Below, one piece after another: positions 1 through 9,030 of a DNA stretch of 23,011 nt. The stretch lies in NCBI GenBank assembly GCA_032718475.1, contig JAUCBJ010001072.1, positions 1 through 23,011 on the forward strand, written 5' to 3'. The notes below the pieces were generated by a model, which ran no database searches, was not told the origin of the DNA, and saw only the letters and a program-made list of their open reading frames with translations. Source of the DNA: Nemertoderma westbladi. Lineage: Eukaryota; Xenacoelomorpha; Nemertodermatida; Nemertodermatidae. The position numbers and the translations under genes were made by a program. Within the stretch, counting starts at the first letter, position 1, and each line of letters starts with the position of its first letter.

Positions 1-242
1 AATACGCGCGGGTGGTAACAGCTGTAGGAGTAAGGCAGGCATCGCGAGGTTAGGCTACGCGTAGGTGATAGGCAGCGATTGGTTGAAGGCAACGACGCGA
101 ATCAATATTGATGGTGACAGATGGTCATTAAACACCTCGATTTAGCACCGGAATTTGGCATTTTTTAATTGCCTCCGAGATGTGGCCCGTAGCCCAGGCT
201 AGGGAGGAGTTAGCCGAGAACTATGCTTCTCCTACTACTAAT

Positions 243-384
243 GGGAGCACTGTAACTAAGGTAGCGGGAGCGTTGTAACTAAGGTAACGGGAGCTGTAAC
301 TAAGGTAACGGGAGCGCGTAACTAAAGTAATAGGAGCGCTGTTACTAAGGTAACGGGGGCGCTGTAACTAAGGTAATGGGAGCT
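243..384. repeat. Tandem repeat, six units of 21-23 bp
   Basis: Six consecutive units begin at 243, 266, 289, 310, 332 and 355, each resembling GGGAGCGCTGTAACTAAGG plus TAAC. A partial seventh (GGGAGC) follows at 378. Units differ by one to three substitutions or 1-2 bp indels, mostly in the GCGCTG part, so it is an old or imperfect minisatellite. No reading frame is kept open across it and I see no gene beside it. Confidence 0.9.
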
Positions 385-700
385 CTCACAAAAAAAGTGA
401 TTGAAGTTTATAAAATAATCATTAATTAATTACAGTTAAACTTCATTTGGCTTTTAGTGGCCTTGTCATAATACCTTAATTTTAGTTACTTATTGCAGGT
501 CTGGTTACATTTTAGTTTTATAGTTTCGGTTTGTAATTTTTTACTTTGTCGCACAAACTTAAATTTGTAAAAAAAACTCTGGTTAGATAAATACAGTAAT
601 TTTATAAAATAAGCAATGCATCAACAAAATTGATGTTGATGTTTGCACTTTTGCACCATTGGAAAAGTGCACCCGGGCAGCCATGTCCTTAACCCGCTCC
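385..700. other. AT-rich stretch without recognisable gene
   Basis: I see no coding signal, RNA gene or repeat family here. The short open frame near 583-777 on the minus strand is antisense to the LINE fragment that follows and has no protein-like features. The first 242 bases of the window also hold nothing I recognise. The stretch probably lies in intron 2 of the CHMP1B-like gene. Confidence 0.5.
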
Positions 701-1338
701 TGAGCCCAAAGGCTCCTCCGCTCATTAGAACAGGCTGCTTCTAGTGTTGGTCTTTTTATTAACTCCAAAATGACCAAAATTTTGACAGTTAACTTTGACA
801 GTCGTCAGCAAGTCTCTGATCGGATGAGCATAAGCTCAAAGGATGGTATGCTTGAGCATGTGAACGACTTCTGTTACCTGGGATCATGGATCCGGAAGTC
901 AGGCGAGGACCTTCGAATACGTAAGGGAAAGGCATGGACAGCCTTGAATAGGCTTTCCAGGATTTGGAAATCACCGAGAATTAATCGGAAACTTAAGGTC
1001 CGATTATTTAGAGCAGCAGTAGTTCCAGTACTCCTCTACGGGAGTCCATGCTGGGCTCTAACTGCTGAGGACACCAATTCTCTGGATGGTACATTCACAG
1101 GAATGCTACGCCGGGTTCATTGTGTCAAGTACAATGCACACATCTCCAACCAGACACTATATAACATTGGAGGTGTCTCATTGGTTCCCCCAAGCTTGAC
1201 ACTAGAACAAAATCGCCTCCGCTTTGCAGGACATTGCTTTCGCCGTGAGGACTAGCCAGTGCATAATCTTGTACTTTGGCAGCCTCATGGAGTGAATAAG
1301 CATGGTGGACAGCCCATGACTTTCTTGAGACGCATCTT
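701..1338 (+). pseudogene. RTE-like LINE, 3' fragment (copy A)
   Basis: This is the C-terminal part of a non-LTR retrotransposon ORF2, starting just after the reverse transcriptase catalytic box. The frame from 770 reads through the conserved stretch FCYLGSWIRKSGEDLRIRKG, then the LLYGSPCWAL block and the RLRFAGHCFRRED block, all typical of the post-RT region of APE-type LINEs related to RTE. A C-to-T change makes TAG at 1253-1255 where the other copies read CAG. Homology starts near 701 (GAGCCCAAAGGCTCC) and stops at 1338, where the sequence folds back into copy B. The catalytic part is absent, so this is a dead fragment. It shares the CAGGCTGC variant with the copy at 22007, whereas copies B and C have CATGCTGC. 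Assignment to RTE rather than a neighbouring clade is tentative. Confidence 0.85.
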
Positions 1339-1990
1339 CAAGGCCAGTGTCCTTTAAGATGCGTCTCAAGAAAGTCATGGGCTGTCCACCATGCTTATTC
1401 ACTCCAAGAGGCTGCCAAAGTACAAGATTATGCACTGGCTGGTCCTCACGGCGAAAGCAATGTCCTGCAAAGCGGAGGCGATTTTGTTCTAGTGTCAAGC
1501 TTGGGGGAACCAATGAGACACCTCCAATGTTATATAGTGTCTGGTTGGAGATGTGTGCATTGTACTTGACACAATGAACCCGGCGTAGCATTCTTGTGAA
1601 TGTGCCATCCAGAGATTTGGTGTCCTCAACAGTTAGAGCCCAGCATGGACTCCCATAGAGGAGTACTGGAACTACTGCTGCTCTAAATAACCGGACCTTA
1701 AGTTTCCGATTAATTCTCGGTGACTTCCAAATCCTGGAAAGCCTATTCAAGGCTGCCCATGCCTTTCCCTTACGTATTCGAAGGTCCTCACCTGACTTCC
1801 GGATCCATGATCCCAGGTAACAGAAGTCATCCACATGCTCAAGCATACCATCTTTTGAGCTTATGCTCATCCGATCAGAGACTTGCTGAGGACTTTCAAA
1901 GTTAATTGTCAACATTTTGGTCTTTCTGGAGTTAATAAAAAGACCAACACTAGAAGCAGCATGTTCTAATGAGCTGAGGAGCCGTTGGGC
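704..1990. repeat. Long inverted repeat (hairpin) made by copies A and B
   Basis: The left arm, about 704-1338, and the right arm, about 1356-1990, are reverse complements of each other with scattered mismatches, separated by a 17-nt loop (1339-1355). The innermost stem pairs CGCATCTT (1331-1338) with AAGATGCG (1356-1363). A transcript through it in either direction could form a stem of about 630 bp. The arms are not identical: copy A carries private changes such as the TAG at 1253, so the inversion is not extremely recent or has decayed. Confidence 0.9.
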
Positions 1991-2142
1991 TCCCTCTAGT
2001 GATTCTGAGAGTACTCCTAAGTCATCAGCAAAGTCTAGATCAGTTAGGTACTTGGCAGGATTTCCTCGACATCTGGAGCCAGTAGGTGGAGTTATCATCA
2101 CCCCATCATCATTATGATGATCTAAGGACATGTGTAGAACCA
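1339..2142 (-). pseudogene. RTE-like LINE fragment in inverted orientation (copy B)
   Basis: Reading down from 2142, about 268 codons of reverse transcriptase C-terminal half are open without a stop. They include the catalytic FADD box (2021-2032), the thumb-like YLGSWI and LLYGSPCWAL blocks and the RRILKDTGLED block, where the copy is cut off at 1339. The 5' cut is at the Leu-His-Met codons just before FADD, so the RT fingers and palm start and the endonuclease are missing. The open frame appears to run on to 1202 only because it enters the antisense of copy A. It lies tail-to-tail with copy A and abuts the 5' end of copy C at 2142/2143. Of the five copies this fragment has the least damage, but it is far too short to act. 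Confidence 0.85.
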
Positions 2143-3712
2143 TTTCTGGCCCAAACCTTGGGTCACCAGGGAGGCCAGATTGTGAGGGGGAGAGGGATTC
2201 TGGAGTTGGAGGCTACTCACTTGTTCCATCCCGACCAACAAAGCCATTGGTGAATCTGAGGCAAGTCACTAGACTAGCCTCAGTAAACACCCTATCACTC
2301 GGGTCCCCAATGCGACGAGGTGAGCTGACTGCCTTGCCAGATAAGCTTTCTCTTAGTGCAGTGGGTGTTCAAGAGCACCGAATGCAGACTGGACAGACTG
2401 ATGAGGTTCTGATTAAGGACATGGGGGGCGGTTGGCGACTCGCCCTCGCGTCAGCAGATGATAGTGGCAATGGTGGAATTAGTCTATTGATGAATCCAAC
2501 TGCACATACAGCATTGGACAAAATAGACCAAATCTCTAACCGCATCATCCGTTGCCACTTCTCATGTTCTGGAAGACTGGCTAAGAAGTTTCCTAAGGTG
2601 GTTTTGATTGTGTGCTACTCCCCAACTAATGTTGCCCCTGTAGAGGAGGTGGAAAATTTCTACCAGAATCTACAAGCAGCTACTGATGGAGTGGATCAGC
2701 ATGCATTCTTAACATTCCTGGGAGACTAATGCAAGTCTGTATCAATCACCTACATCGCCCTGGGTCTATAGCAATAGTGTTAACCGAAATTCCATCCATC
2801 TTCAGGATTTTATCTCTGGAAATGGATTGTTTTCGGCTGGAACCCAGTTCCAGAAGCGAACTGGAAAGCTATGGACTCATAGTGGACCCAGTGGTCACAA
2901 GTCCCAGATAGACCATATCCCATTTCGTAGGAAATTCAGGAGCTCTATACAAGACTGTAATGCATTTACACTACGACCCTTCTCCAGTGATCACCGCCTT
3001 ATTGTGGTCAAGGTAAGACTTAGTCTGCGTGGTAGCAGAACAACGAAATCTGCCTTGCCGCGGCATGACTGGTCCTCTCTGTTGCAACAGCCAAGTGTGA
3101 AATCCAGCTTCACACTACAGCTGAGCAACAGGTATGAGGTTCTTGTCTCTGAGGCGGCAGATCACTGTGAGGGCTATACTGCCTTCACAGAGGCAGTTAA
3201 GTTAGCAGCTGCAGAAACAGTTCCTGTATACCCTCGAATCAGGAAACGGGCCCCCTGGACTGACAACAAAATTCAGAAGTGCCGAAATGACCTCTACAAG
3301 GCGCAGAAAGAGTCCCGACTCAAACAGAATACAGCGGCCAAGAATGCAGTTAAGGCTGCATCTAGGTCCCTGAACAGGCAGTACTCTGTTAATTTACAGG
3401 AGCTAATAAACCAACATGTTGATGCCATCAATGATGCTGACGACAGCAGGCAATCATCCCAGGCATGGAGATCGATCAACTTGCTTGCTGGTCGAAAAAG
3501 CCAACCAACCACCAAGGACCAAGGTTAAGGCTGAATCACCAGCCGATCGCCTCAATGGTTGGAAGGCCCACTTTGAAAAGCTCCTCAATAATGACAGGGT
3601 ATTGCCTGATAACTTTATAGAAGTATAAGTATCTGAGTCTGTACTCCCAGATATTCCCATTGGTGATATCTCCTTTGCAGAAGTGAAGGCTGCTGCAAAG
3701 AGCATTAAGACC
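2143..3712 (+). pseudogene. RTE-like LINE ORF2, 5' half: AP-type endonuclease and linker (copy C)
   Basis: The frame to 2729 carries the start of an exonuclease-endonuclease-phosphatase fold. The catalytic Asn lies in a SVNTLS stretch near 2280, the Glu in VQEHRMQ near 2370, then YSPTN near 2620 and the GD of the GDxN box at 2721-2726. The frame slips there: one base remains where three are expected (2-nt loss). The domain continues from 2728 in the next frame with GTQFQKRTGKLW, QIDHI and the SDHR catalytic box near 2985. A lysine/arginine-rich linker follows, then another slip near 3515, the frame with ADRLNGWKAHFEKLL, and a TAA at 3626-3628. The family would nick target DNA for target-primed reverse transcription; this copy cannot. 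At 3712 it is cut by the gypsy element and resumes at 9036. The V for W before the catalytic Asn is unusual for this domain. Confidence 0.85.
3708..3712. repeat. Target-site duplication AGACC, left copy
   Basis: AGACC directly precedes the LTR at 3713 and recurs at 9031-9035 directly after the other LTR. Removing the element and one copy restores an uninterrupted LINE reading frame across the site (Lys-Thr-Asn-His), which proves the insertion point. Five base pairs is the usual size for Ty3/gypsy integrases. Confidence 0.95.
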
Positions 3713-3913
3713 TCTTCTATTTCTTTAGATATAATAATATAAAATAATCATATCTGAAGCCCGTAGGCCTATTGTATTAGAGTACTAAAGTTATATCATT
3801 AATATTGCTGCATTGTACATACATAATAATAGCACACTGGTTACCGGTAGGTAACTCAACAATCACCACTTCTAACTAAACTAATATATAGAGGGAAATT
3901 CAAATACAGTACA
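3713..3913 (-). repeat. 3' LTR of Ty3/gypsy element
   Basis: 201 bp, matching base for base by eye the copy at 8830-9030. On the coding (minus) strand it starts TGTACTG and ends AGAAGA, so the canonical TG is present at the 5' edge but the usual CA at the 3' edge is not. It holds a TATATATTAG box near its upstream edge (plus-strand 3881-3893) and a small perfect stem GTTACC-GGTA-GGTAAC (3840-3855). I see no AATAAA signal inside it. Confidence 0.95.
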
Positions 3914-3927
3914 TCTCCCTTCCCCGC
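3914..3927 (-). other. Polypurine tract of the gypsy element
   Basis: On the coding strand the purine run GGGGAAGGGAGA ends exactly at the 3' LTR (plus-strand 3914-3925, preceded by GC to 3927). Its position and composition are those of the primer for plus-strand DNA synthesis in LTR retroelements. Confidence 0.85.
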
Positions 3928-3939
3928 TAAAGAGTTTTA

Positions 3940-4094
3940 TATAAAACTTTCAAACTGAAACTTTCTAAATTAAACAGATATAAAACTTTCAAACTGAAAC
4001 TTTCTACATTAAACAGATATAAAACTTTCAAACTGAAACTTTCTACATTAAACAGATATAAAACTTTCAAACTGAAACTTTTAAATTAAACAGA
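3940..4094 (-). repeat. 39-bp tandem repeat, four copies, in the element's 3' region
   Basis: Units start at 3940, 3979, 4018 and 4057 (the last is 38 bp). They have an identical TATAAAACTTTCAAACTGAA core and differ only at one or two positions (AAAT versus ACAT, and one lost C). The unit nearest the coding region contains the Gag-Pol stop codon (4086-4088) and the end of the reading frame, so the array grew outward from the end of the ORF into the 3' untranslated region, next to the polypurine tract. Confidence 0.92.
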
Positions 4095-7000
4095 ACCATA
4101 TCTGTCAGGAGCAGAACGTTCACGCGTACTTCGGCGCAATGGTGGTGTCTCAGTAAAGTTACTATTGTTCTCACCCGAGTTATTTTTATCATCGTATTCG
4201 GTAAAATGATAGAAAGGTTTCAGAAATTTCCTATTGCGAAGGTATTCGTGTCCCTCGCTGAGAACTATATAAGAACGATCAGTGTTACGTTTCTTCTTAA
4301 TTACTCCAAGTCGATCCCAACGTCCAGAAACTTGAATACGTACTGTTTCTCCGATAGCTAAAGGTTTCAAATCATGACCACCAAGAAGATCTCGGCGATA
4401 GTTAGCAACAGTTTTTCGTTTTTCTTCAGCTTTCTTCAATTCATTTGGTTTAATGGTAGAATATGTTGAAGAGTGGGCCGGTGCCCGGGTTCGTTGGCTA
4501 CGCCCAAAAAGCCATTGTGCTGGTGAAAGCCCATCATCGGAACGTGGCGTGTTTCTCCATTCCAACAGTGCCACTCCAAACGCTCTCTGGTTTAATCGCC
4601 CAGTACTGTTGTCCCAGTGTTTTTTTATAAGGTGTTTCATACTTTTAACGGCAGACTCTGCATGCCCATTAGACTCCGGGTAATAGGCTGACGATGTCTG
4701 ATGGTCTATTCCATTGTCTATACAATACTTTCCAAATTCAGAACGGAATTGTGGTCCGCCATCCGTTCGCATTTTTTCGGGAATTCCATAATCTCGGAAC
4801 CACTGATCTATAACTTTAATAATATCTCCAGTATCTGGTGCCTTGGAGAGAGATGGTAAACCAACTACAGGCCAACCAGAATACCGATCAACCAAAACGA
4901 TGAAGTGCCTGGATCCATATTCAAAGAGATCCATGGAGACATCTTCAAAAGGTCGATTTACAAATGTCTGTTTACGAGTCTCAGATTTCTGACTTGCCTG
5001 TAACTGTTGACACTGTTCACACTGCAAAGTCACCTGTGCTATATCATTGGATAACCCAGGCCAATAATATAGCTGCCTAGCTCGGGAATAAGTTTTTAAT
5101 TGGCCTTGATGAGCATAATGTAATGCATTCAATATTTCCTTCCTACAACCAGTAGGAATAATGATCCGGGATGCGTCTAGAAGAATTAAACCGGAGTTCA
5201 CATCAACACTTAATTTAGCCCACTGGTTAGAATAAGGCCGAGCAGGATGACTTATCGGCAAATTCTTAACAATCTTATTTGACAAAAGGGCTTCTTTTAT
5301 AGCTAAATATGTAGCATCACTATTAGCTACTAATATAATCTTCTCCAGAGCTATATCATTTTTATTATCTTTGTCTTGTATGTCATTTGTTTCCTCAGAA
5401 CTCATTACTTTATTAATGAAACATATTTCACTAACAGCCACATCTTCCTGATCTTCTGGAGAAGGGTCCTCTATTGGATTTCGACTCAAAGCATCAGCAA
5501 TCAAATGCTTTTTACCTTGTGTCCACTCGAGTTTGAAAACATAACCAGCCAATTTCTGTAAAATCCGCTGAAGACGAGGGTTATCTATGGCATCTAATGA
5601 TTTACCATTTACAATACCAAGTAAAGGTTTATGGTCTGTCACCACATTAAATTCAGTTCCAGCAAGGTACAATCGACATCTTTGTACTGCCCACTGGATA
5701 GCTAACAATTCCAGTTCGCAGACTGCGTAGCGTGTTTCAGCATCACTTAAGAATCTGCTACCGCACTGAATGAGGTGAATAGCACCATCATGGTCATGCT
5801 GAACCAAAGCAAATCCCAAACCTCCCACTCGCGATGCATCAGCTAGAAGCACTGTAGGAAGTGTATTATCAAAGTGGCGCAAAATCGGCGCTGATGTTAA
5901 TGCTTGTTTGAGCTCCTCAAAGGCCAACTGATGTTCCTCCAACCACGCAAAATGATTTTTTTGCGAGAGTAATGGTCGTAGAGGTGTCATTAGTTGAGAT
6001 ACATGAGGTGTATACTGCGCCAACTGATTAACTAAGCCAAAAAGGCTTCTCAAATCAGTAATATTAACAGGAATGGGAAACTCTCGAATAGCTTCAACCT
6101 TCCTAGGGTCTGGTTTAACTCCATTGCCACTTACTACATGACCTACAAAATTAACTTCTAAGGCAATCTGAAACTTCTCTAACGATATCGTTATTCCATG
6201 AGATCTACATCTTGTCAGTATATTTCTAACTCTGGTCTTAATGGTGTCCCAATCAGCAGCATGAACAAGAATATCATCAACAATCTTCTTATATCCATGA
6301 AGTCCTTCTAGAGCTTTGTCTCCGCGCTCACAATACTCGTCGCCACTTGAAGCTAAACCCATTGGAGCACGAAGATATCGAAATCGACCCCATGGGGTTA
6401 GGAACGTTGTTAATGCCCTACTCTCTTTTTCAAGAGCAACCTGCCAATATCCCTTGACAGCATCAAGGGATGCGAACCATTTTGATCCAGGTGGGATTGT
6501 TGTCATGATCTCTGACGGTGTGGGAAAAGGGTGGATAGGTCGCTTTACATAGCGGTTCAGCCCAGTATAATCCACAACTAAACGAACTTTGCCATTAGGT
6601 TTCCCCACTATGTGAAAAGGTGATACCCATTCAGATGGACCATCGACTGGCTCGATAATACATTTCCTCACCATGTCGTCAACCTCAAGTCTAGCTTTTT
6701 CTCTGTAGGCAAATGGAATTGCCCTTGCTGTAGTGACATGAGTTGGATTGATTTCAACATCATCCTTCAGATGAATTCGCATAGGGGCCCCTGTCATGGG
6801 CTTTAATTCAGTTTCACTATCGAAAACATCTTGAAATTCTATATTTAATTTCTGAATGAACTCATTTATTTCAGTTGAGGTTGGTTGATGATTGACATCT
6901 GTGAAATGTACATGTTTTTCTGAAATAGTATTATTAATCACTATTTGTTTAACACCAAGATCATATTTCTTTATGATTCGTTCACTCAATGGGAATGACT

Positions 7001-8591
7001 TATTAATAATATCAAGGTCAATTAAGGTATGCCAAGAAATTATCAACTCATCCTGTAAATCAGGAGTTATATATGCTGTTACAGTTGTTACACGATCATA
7101 CCAGGTAACAACTAGTTGCGTAGATCCGCTACATTGAAGCTCATGGCCACCTGCAGCAACTATTCGCCGTATATCATCAGTCTCACACTCAAATTTAAAT
7201 TTCTCAACTAGATCGGCAGATATCAGACAGTGAGATGCCCCAGAATCAGGTAAAATATCAACATTAAATGCCTGGCCTGGAGACCCATCTTCAGGATCCA
7301 CACGTACTCGTGCAGTAGGTGTAGATCGACCATGGTGTGACATGGTTACACAAATGCGTATTATATTATTTTGAATCGGTTCTGCATTGCTGTTCCCAGA
7401 TATAGATTTCTGAGATTTTCTATAATAGCAAACCTTACTGAAATGATTCTTACGTTTGCATTTATTACAAAATTTCCCATATGCTGGGCAATATTTACCA
7501 ACACCATGTTTTTCATTTCCGCAATAACTACATTTGTCGGTTGATTCATTATTACGATCTCTGGACTGAGAACGCCCCCGATTTGAGCTTTGTTGTCTAG
7601 CATTTTTATTGCGTTTATAACTAGATGTAGAGGCTTTATTCACTGTAGCTTCGCTACTTCTTCCTCTATTCAAAGCCTTTTTGGCCGCAGCAGCAATTTC
7701 CCATGCTAAGCCTATTTCCATTATCTTATCATATGTAGGCTCTTTTATCTTTAAAAGTTCTTCTTGTAACCTGGGATGCTTAATAGCTCCACAAACAATC
7801 TTTGTAGCCAGTAAATCTTCATATGGAAGCCTATCAAGCTCCGAATCTTGGCCAATTTGCTTCAAACGCACGATATAGTCACTGAAGAGTTCACCATCTG
7901 CCCATTCACAACTCCAAAAGTTGTGTCGGCGATTCAATACTGGCACCTGTCGAATAAAATGTTGCTCATAAAATTCGAGAACTTCCATTATTGGTGTATC
8001 TACAAGAACTTTAAGAAGTTGTTCACCCTTAAGATCCATGGCTGGGTCAACACATGACCGAAGGTGTGAACGCTGAGTTGAGGCTGGCAATGCAGACATC
8101 TGGTTGGAATTATAAAAGGACTCAAATCCTTTTCTCCAAACGCGGTATTCAGCCAAACTAGCTGATACAGATAAATTTATATGCGGCTTCAATGAAGTAT
8201 CGATCCTTGACGATCTAGGAGCTACAGCTAGAACTCCCGGTGGAGGCTTTGCATCAAACTGCCCTCGAATCTTCCTTATGAAGCTACAGAATCCATCCAG
8301 GATTTCATCTAGGTCGCAGTACTCGACCCACCCTTTATCTGTGTGTAGGTTGTCTTCATCGACACCTTCAACGTCCAGACATCTATCAACGGCTGCCTGA
8401 TATGTATTCATTAAATCTCTAGCCTCTTTAACTGCTAACTCTGCAGTAAGCAAGTCACACAACCGGTAATCCGGCTGTTGGATTTCAGCCATTAATATTT
8501 CTACTCGCGTTATGGCTTTTTGAGCACCAAAACGATATTGGCCACGGCTACGTCTTGCAGAAGTAATTTCAGCACCTGTACCTGTAGGCAT
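4086..8591 (-). CDS. Gag-Pol polyprotein of an intact Ty3/gypsy retrotransposon
   Basis: One open frame of 1501 codons from the first ATG (8589-8591; an in-frame TGA lies 12 codons upstream). Order, numbered from that ATG: Gag to about 390, ending in two zinc knuckles (C354-x2-C357-x4-H362-x5-C368 and C375-x2-C378-x4-H383-x4-C388); aspartic protease with DSGAS at 449; reverse transcriptase with motif A Asp 710 and IVDDI at 770-774; RNase H with Asp 918, Glu 961, Asp 986 and Asp 1033; integrase with H1158, H1161, C1191, C1194 and catalytic D1221, D1277, E1312 (34 residues between the last two, usual is 35); then a GPY/F-like basic module near 1415-1460 and a short polar tail. There is no chromodomain and no envelope gene. 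Gag and Pol share one frame without a stop or shift. All catalytic residues I can name are present, so it looks capable of transposition. Integrase-RT order marks Ty3/gypsy; the Mag-like lineage is my guess. Confidence 0.97.
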   Translation of the reverse strand: MPTGTGAEITSARRSRGQYRFGAQKAITRVEILMAEIQQPDYRLCDLLTAELAVKEARDLMNTYQAAVDRCLDVEGVDEDNLHTDKGWVEYCDLDEILDGFCSFIRKIRGQFDAKPPPGVLAVAPRSSRIDTSLKPHINLSVSASLAEYRVWRKGFESFYNSNQMSALPASTQRSHLRSCVDPAMDLKGEQLLKVLVDTPIMEVLEFYEQHFIRQVPVLNRRHNFWSCEWADGELFSDYIVRLKQIGQDSELDRLPYEDLLATKIVCGAIKHPRLQEELLKIKEPTYDKIMEIGLAWEIAAAAKKALNRGRSSEATVNKASTSSYKRNKNARQQSSNRGRSQSRDRNNESTDKCSYCGNEKHGVGKYCPAYGKFCNKCKRKNHFSKVCYYRKSQKSISGNSNAEPIQNNIIRICVTMSHHGRSTPTARVRVDPEDGSPGQAFNVDILPDSGASHCLISADLVEKFKFECETDDIRRIVAAGGHELQCSGSTQLVVTWYDRVTTVTAYITPDLQDELIISWHTLIDLDIINKSFPLSERIIKKYDLGVKQIVINNTISEKHVHFTDVNHQPTSTEINEFIQKLNIEFQDVFDSETELKPMTGAPMRIHLKDDVEINPTHVTTARAIPFAYREKARLEVDDMVRKCIIEPVDGPSEWVSPFHIVGKPNGKVRLVVDYTGLNRYVKRPIHPFPTPSEIMTTIPPGSKWFASLDAVKGYWQVALEKESRALTTFLTPWGRFRYLRAPMGLASSGDEYCERGDKALEGLHGYKKIVDDILVHAADWDTIKTRVRNILTRCRSHGITISLEKFQIALEVNFVGHVVSGNGVKPDPRKVEAIREFPIPVNITDLRSLFGLVNQLAQYTPHVSQLMTPLRPLLSQKNHFAWLEEHQLAFEELKQALTSAPILRHFDNTLPTVLLADASRVGGLGFALVQHDHDGAIHLIQCGSRFLSDAETRYAVCELELLAIQWAVQRCRLYLAGTEFNVVTDHKPLLGIVNGKSLDAIDNPRLQRILQKLAGYVFKLEWTQGKKHLIADALSRNPIEDPSPEDQEDVAVSEICFINKVMSSEETNDIQDKDNKNDIALEKIILVANSDATYLAIKEALLSNKIVKNLPISHPARPYSNQWAKLSVDVNSGLILLDASRIIIPTGCRKEILNALHYAHQGQLKTYSRARQLYYWPGLSNDIAQVTLQCEQCQQLQASQKSETRKQTFVNRPFEDVSMDLFEYGSRHFIVLVDRYSGWPVVGLPSLSKAPDTGDIIKVIDQWFRDYGIPEKMRTDGGPQFRSEFGKYCIDNGIDHQTSSAYYPESNGHAESAVKSMKHLIKKHWDNSTGRLNQRAFGVALLEWRNTPRSDDGLSPAQWLFGRSQRTRAPAHSSTYSTIKPNELKKAEEKRKTVANYRRDLLGGHDLKPLAIGETVRIQVSGRWDRLGVIKKKRNTDRSYIVLSEGHEYLRNRKFLKPFYHFTEYDDKNNSGENNSNFTETPPLRRSTRERSAPDRYGSV

Positions 8592-8817
8592 AATCAAGCT
8601 GTTTAGCCTATCTACTTCGATACTTCAGCTCCGCTGGTCATATATATTGGCCTACTTTCAACGACACAGTACTCTGTACTGGACAGTCGGTACCGGTATA
8701 GCGGTAGGCCTGTTTATTTATTTTTTTTTTTTTTGATCACCGGTACCACGATTTAGGTTTAACTACCGGTCACCGGTCTGCCGGTGTTCATTGCAGGTGC
8801 AGCATTGTCGGTAAATA
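8592..8817 (-). other. Untranslated leader of the gypsy element
   Basis: This lies between the primer site and the first ATG of Gag-Pol. It holds an A-run on the coding strand (plus-strand T-run near 8718-8735) and several ACCGGT/TACCGGTA palindromes (near 8690 and 8741-8783), which can form small stems. No other reading frame of note is present. A packaging or dimerisation role for the palindromes is possible but unproven. Confidence 0.7.
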
Positions 8818-8829
8818 CTCGCAGCGCCA
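8818..8829 (-). other. Primer-binding site, probably for a serine tRNA
   Basis: TGGCGCTGCGAG follows the 5' LTR directly on the coding strand. Its complement CTCGCAGCGCCA has the form of a tRNA 3' end: CCA, discriminator G, then an acceptor strand. From general knowledge of animal tRNAs this acceptor sequence resembles serine tRNAs of the UGA/CGA type. The match beyond 12 nt breaks down. The tRNA identity is inference. Confidence 0.7.
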
Positions 8830-9030
8830 TCTTCTATTTCTTTAGATATAATAATATAAAATAATCATATCTGAAGCCCGTAGGCCTATTGTATTAGAGT
8901 ACTAAAGTTATATCATTAATATTGCTGCATTGTACATACATAATAATAGCACACTGGTTACCGGTAGGTAACTCAACAATCACCACTTCTAACTAAACTA
9001 ATATATAGAGGGAAATTCAAATACAGTACA
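8830..9030 (-). repeat. 5' LTR of Ty3/gypsy element
   Basis: Identical by eye to the LTR at 3713-3913. As the upstream LTR for the minus-strand gene it should hold the promoter; TATATATTAG (plus-strand near 8998-9010) is about 20 bp from its outer edge, which leaves little room for upstream elements inside the LTR. The right target duplication AGACC is at 9031-9035. Confidence 0.95.

Larger units (their letters stand above)
3713..9030 (-). mobile_element. Complete Ty3/gypsy LTR retrotransposon, 5.3 kb
   Basis: Order on the minus strand: 5' LTR (9030-8830), primer-binding site (8829-8818), untranslated leader, a single Gag-Pol frame (8591-4086), 39-bp repeats, polypurine tract (3927-3914) and 3' LTR (3913-3713). 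Both LTRs are 201 bp and identical by eye, and AGACC flanks both ends. The element sits inside the reverse transcriptase region of LINE copy C, in the opposite direction to it and in the same direction as the surrounding CHMP1B-like gene. Identical LTRs mean very little time since insertion, or recent gene conversion between them. Confidence 0.97.

Noticed and set aside
1202-2143. 313-codon minus-strand frame as a single gene
   Set aside because: Only 1339-2142 is LINE copy B. The rest of the frame is the antisense of copy A and arises from the hairpin junction.
8592-8597. Gag-Pol start at the TTG at 8597
   Set aside because: The first ATG is two codons further in, at 8591; there is no reason to prefer a non-ATG start.
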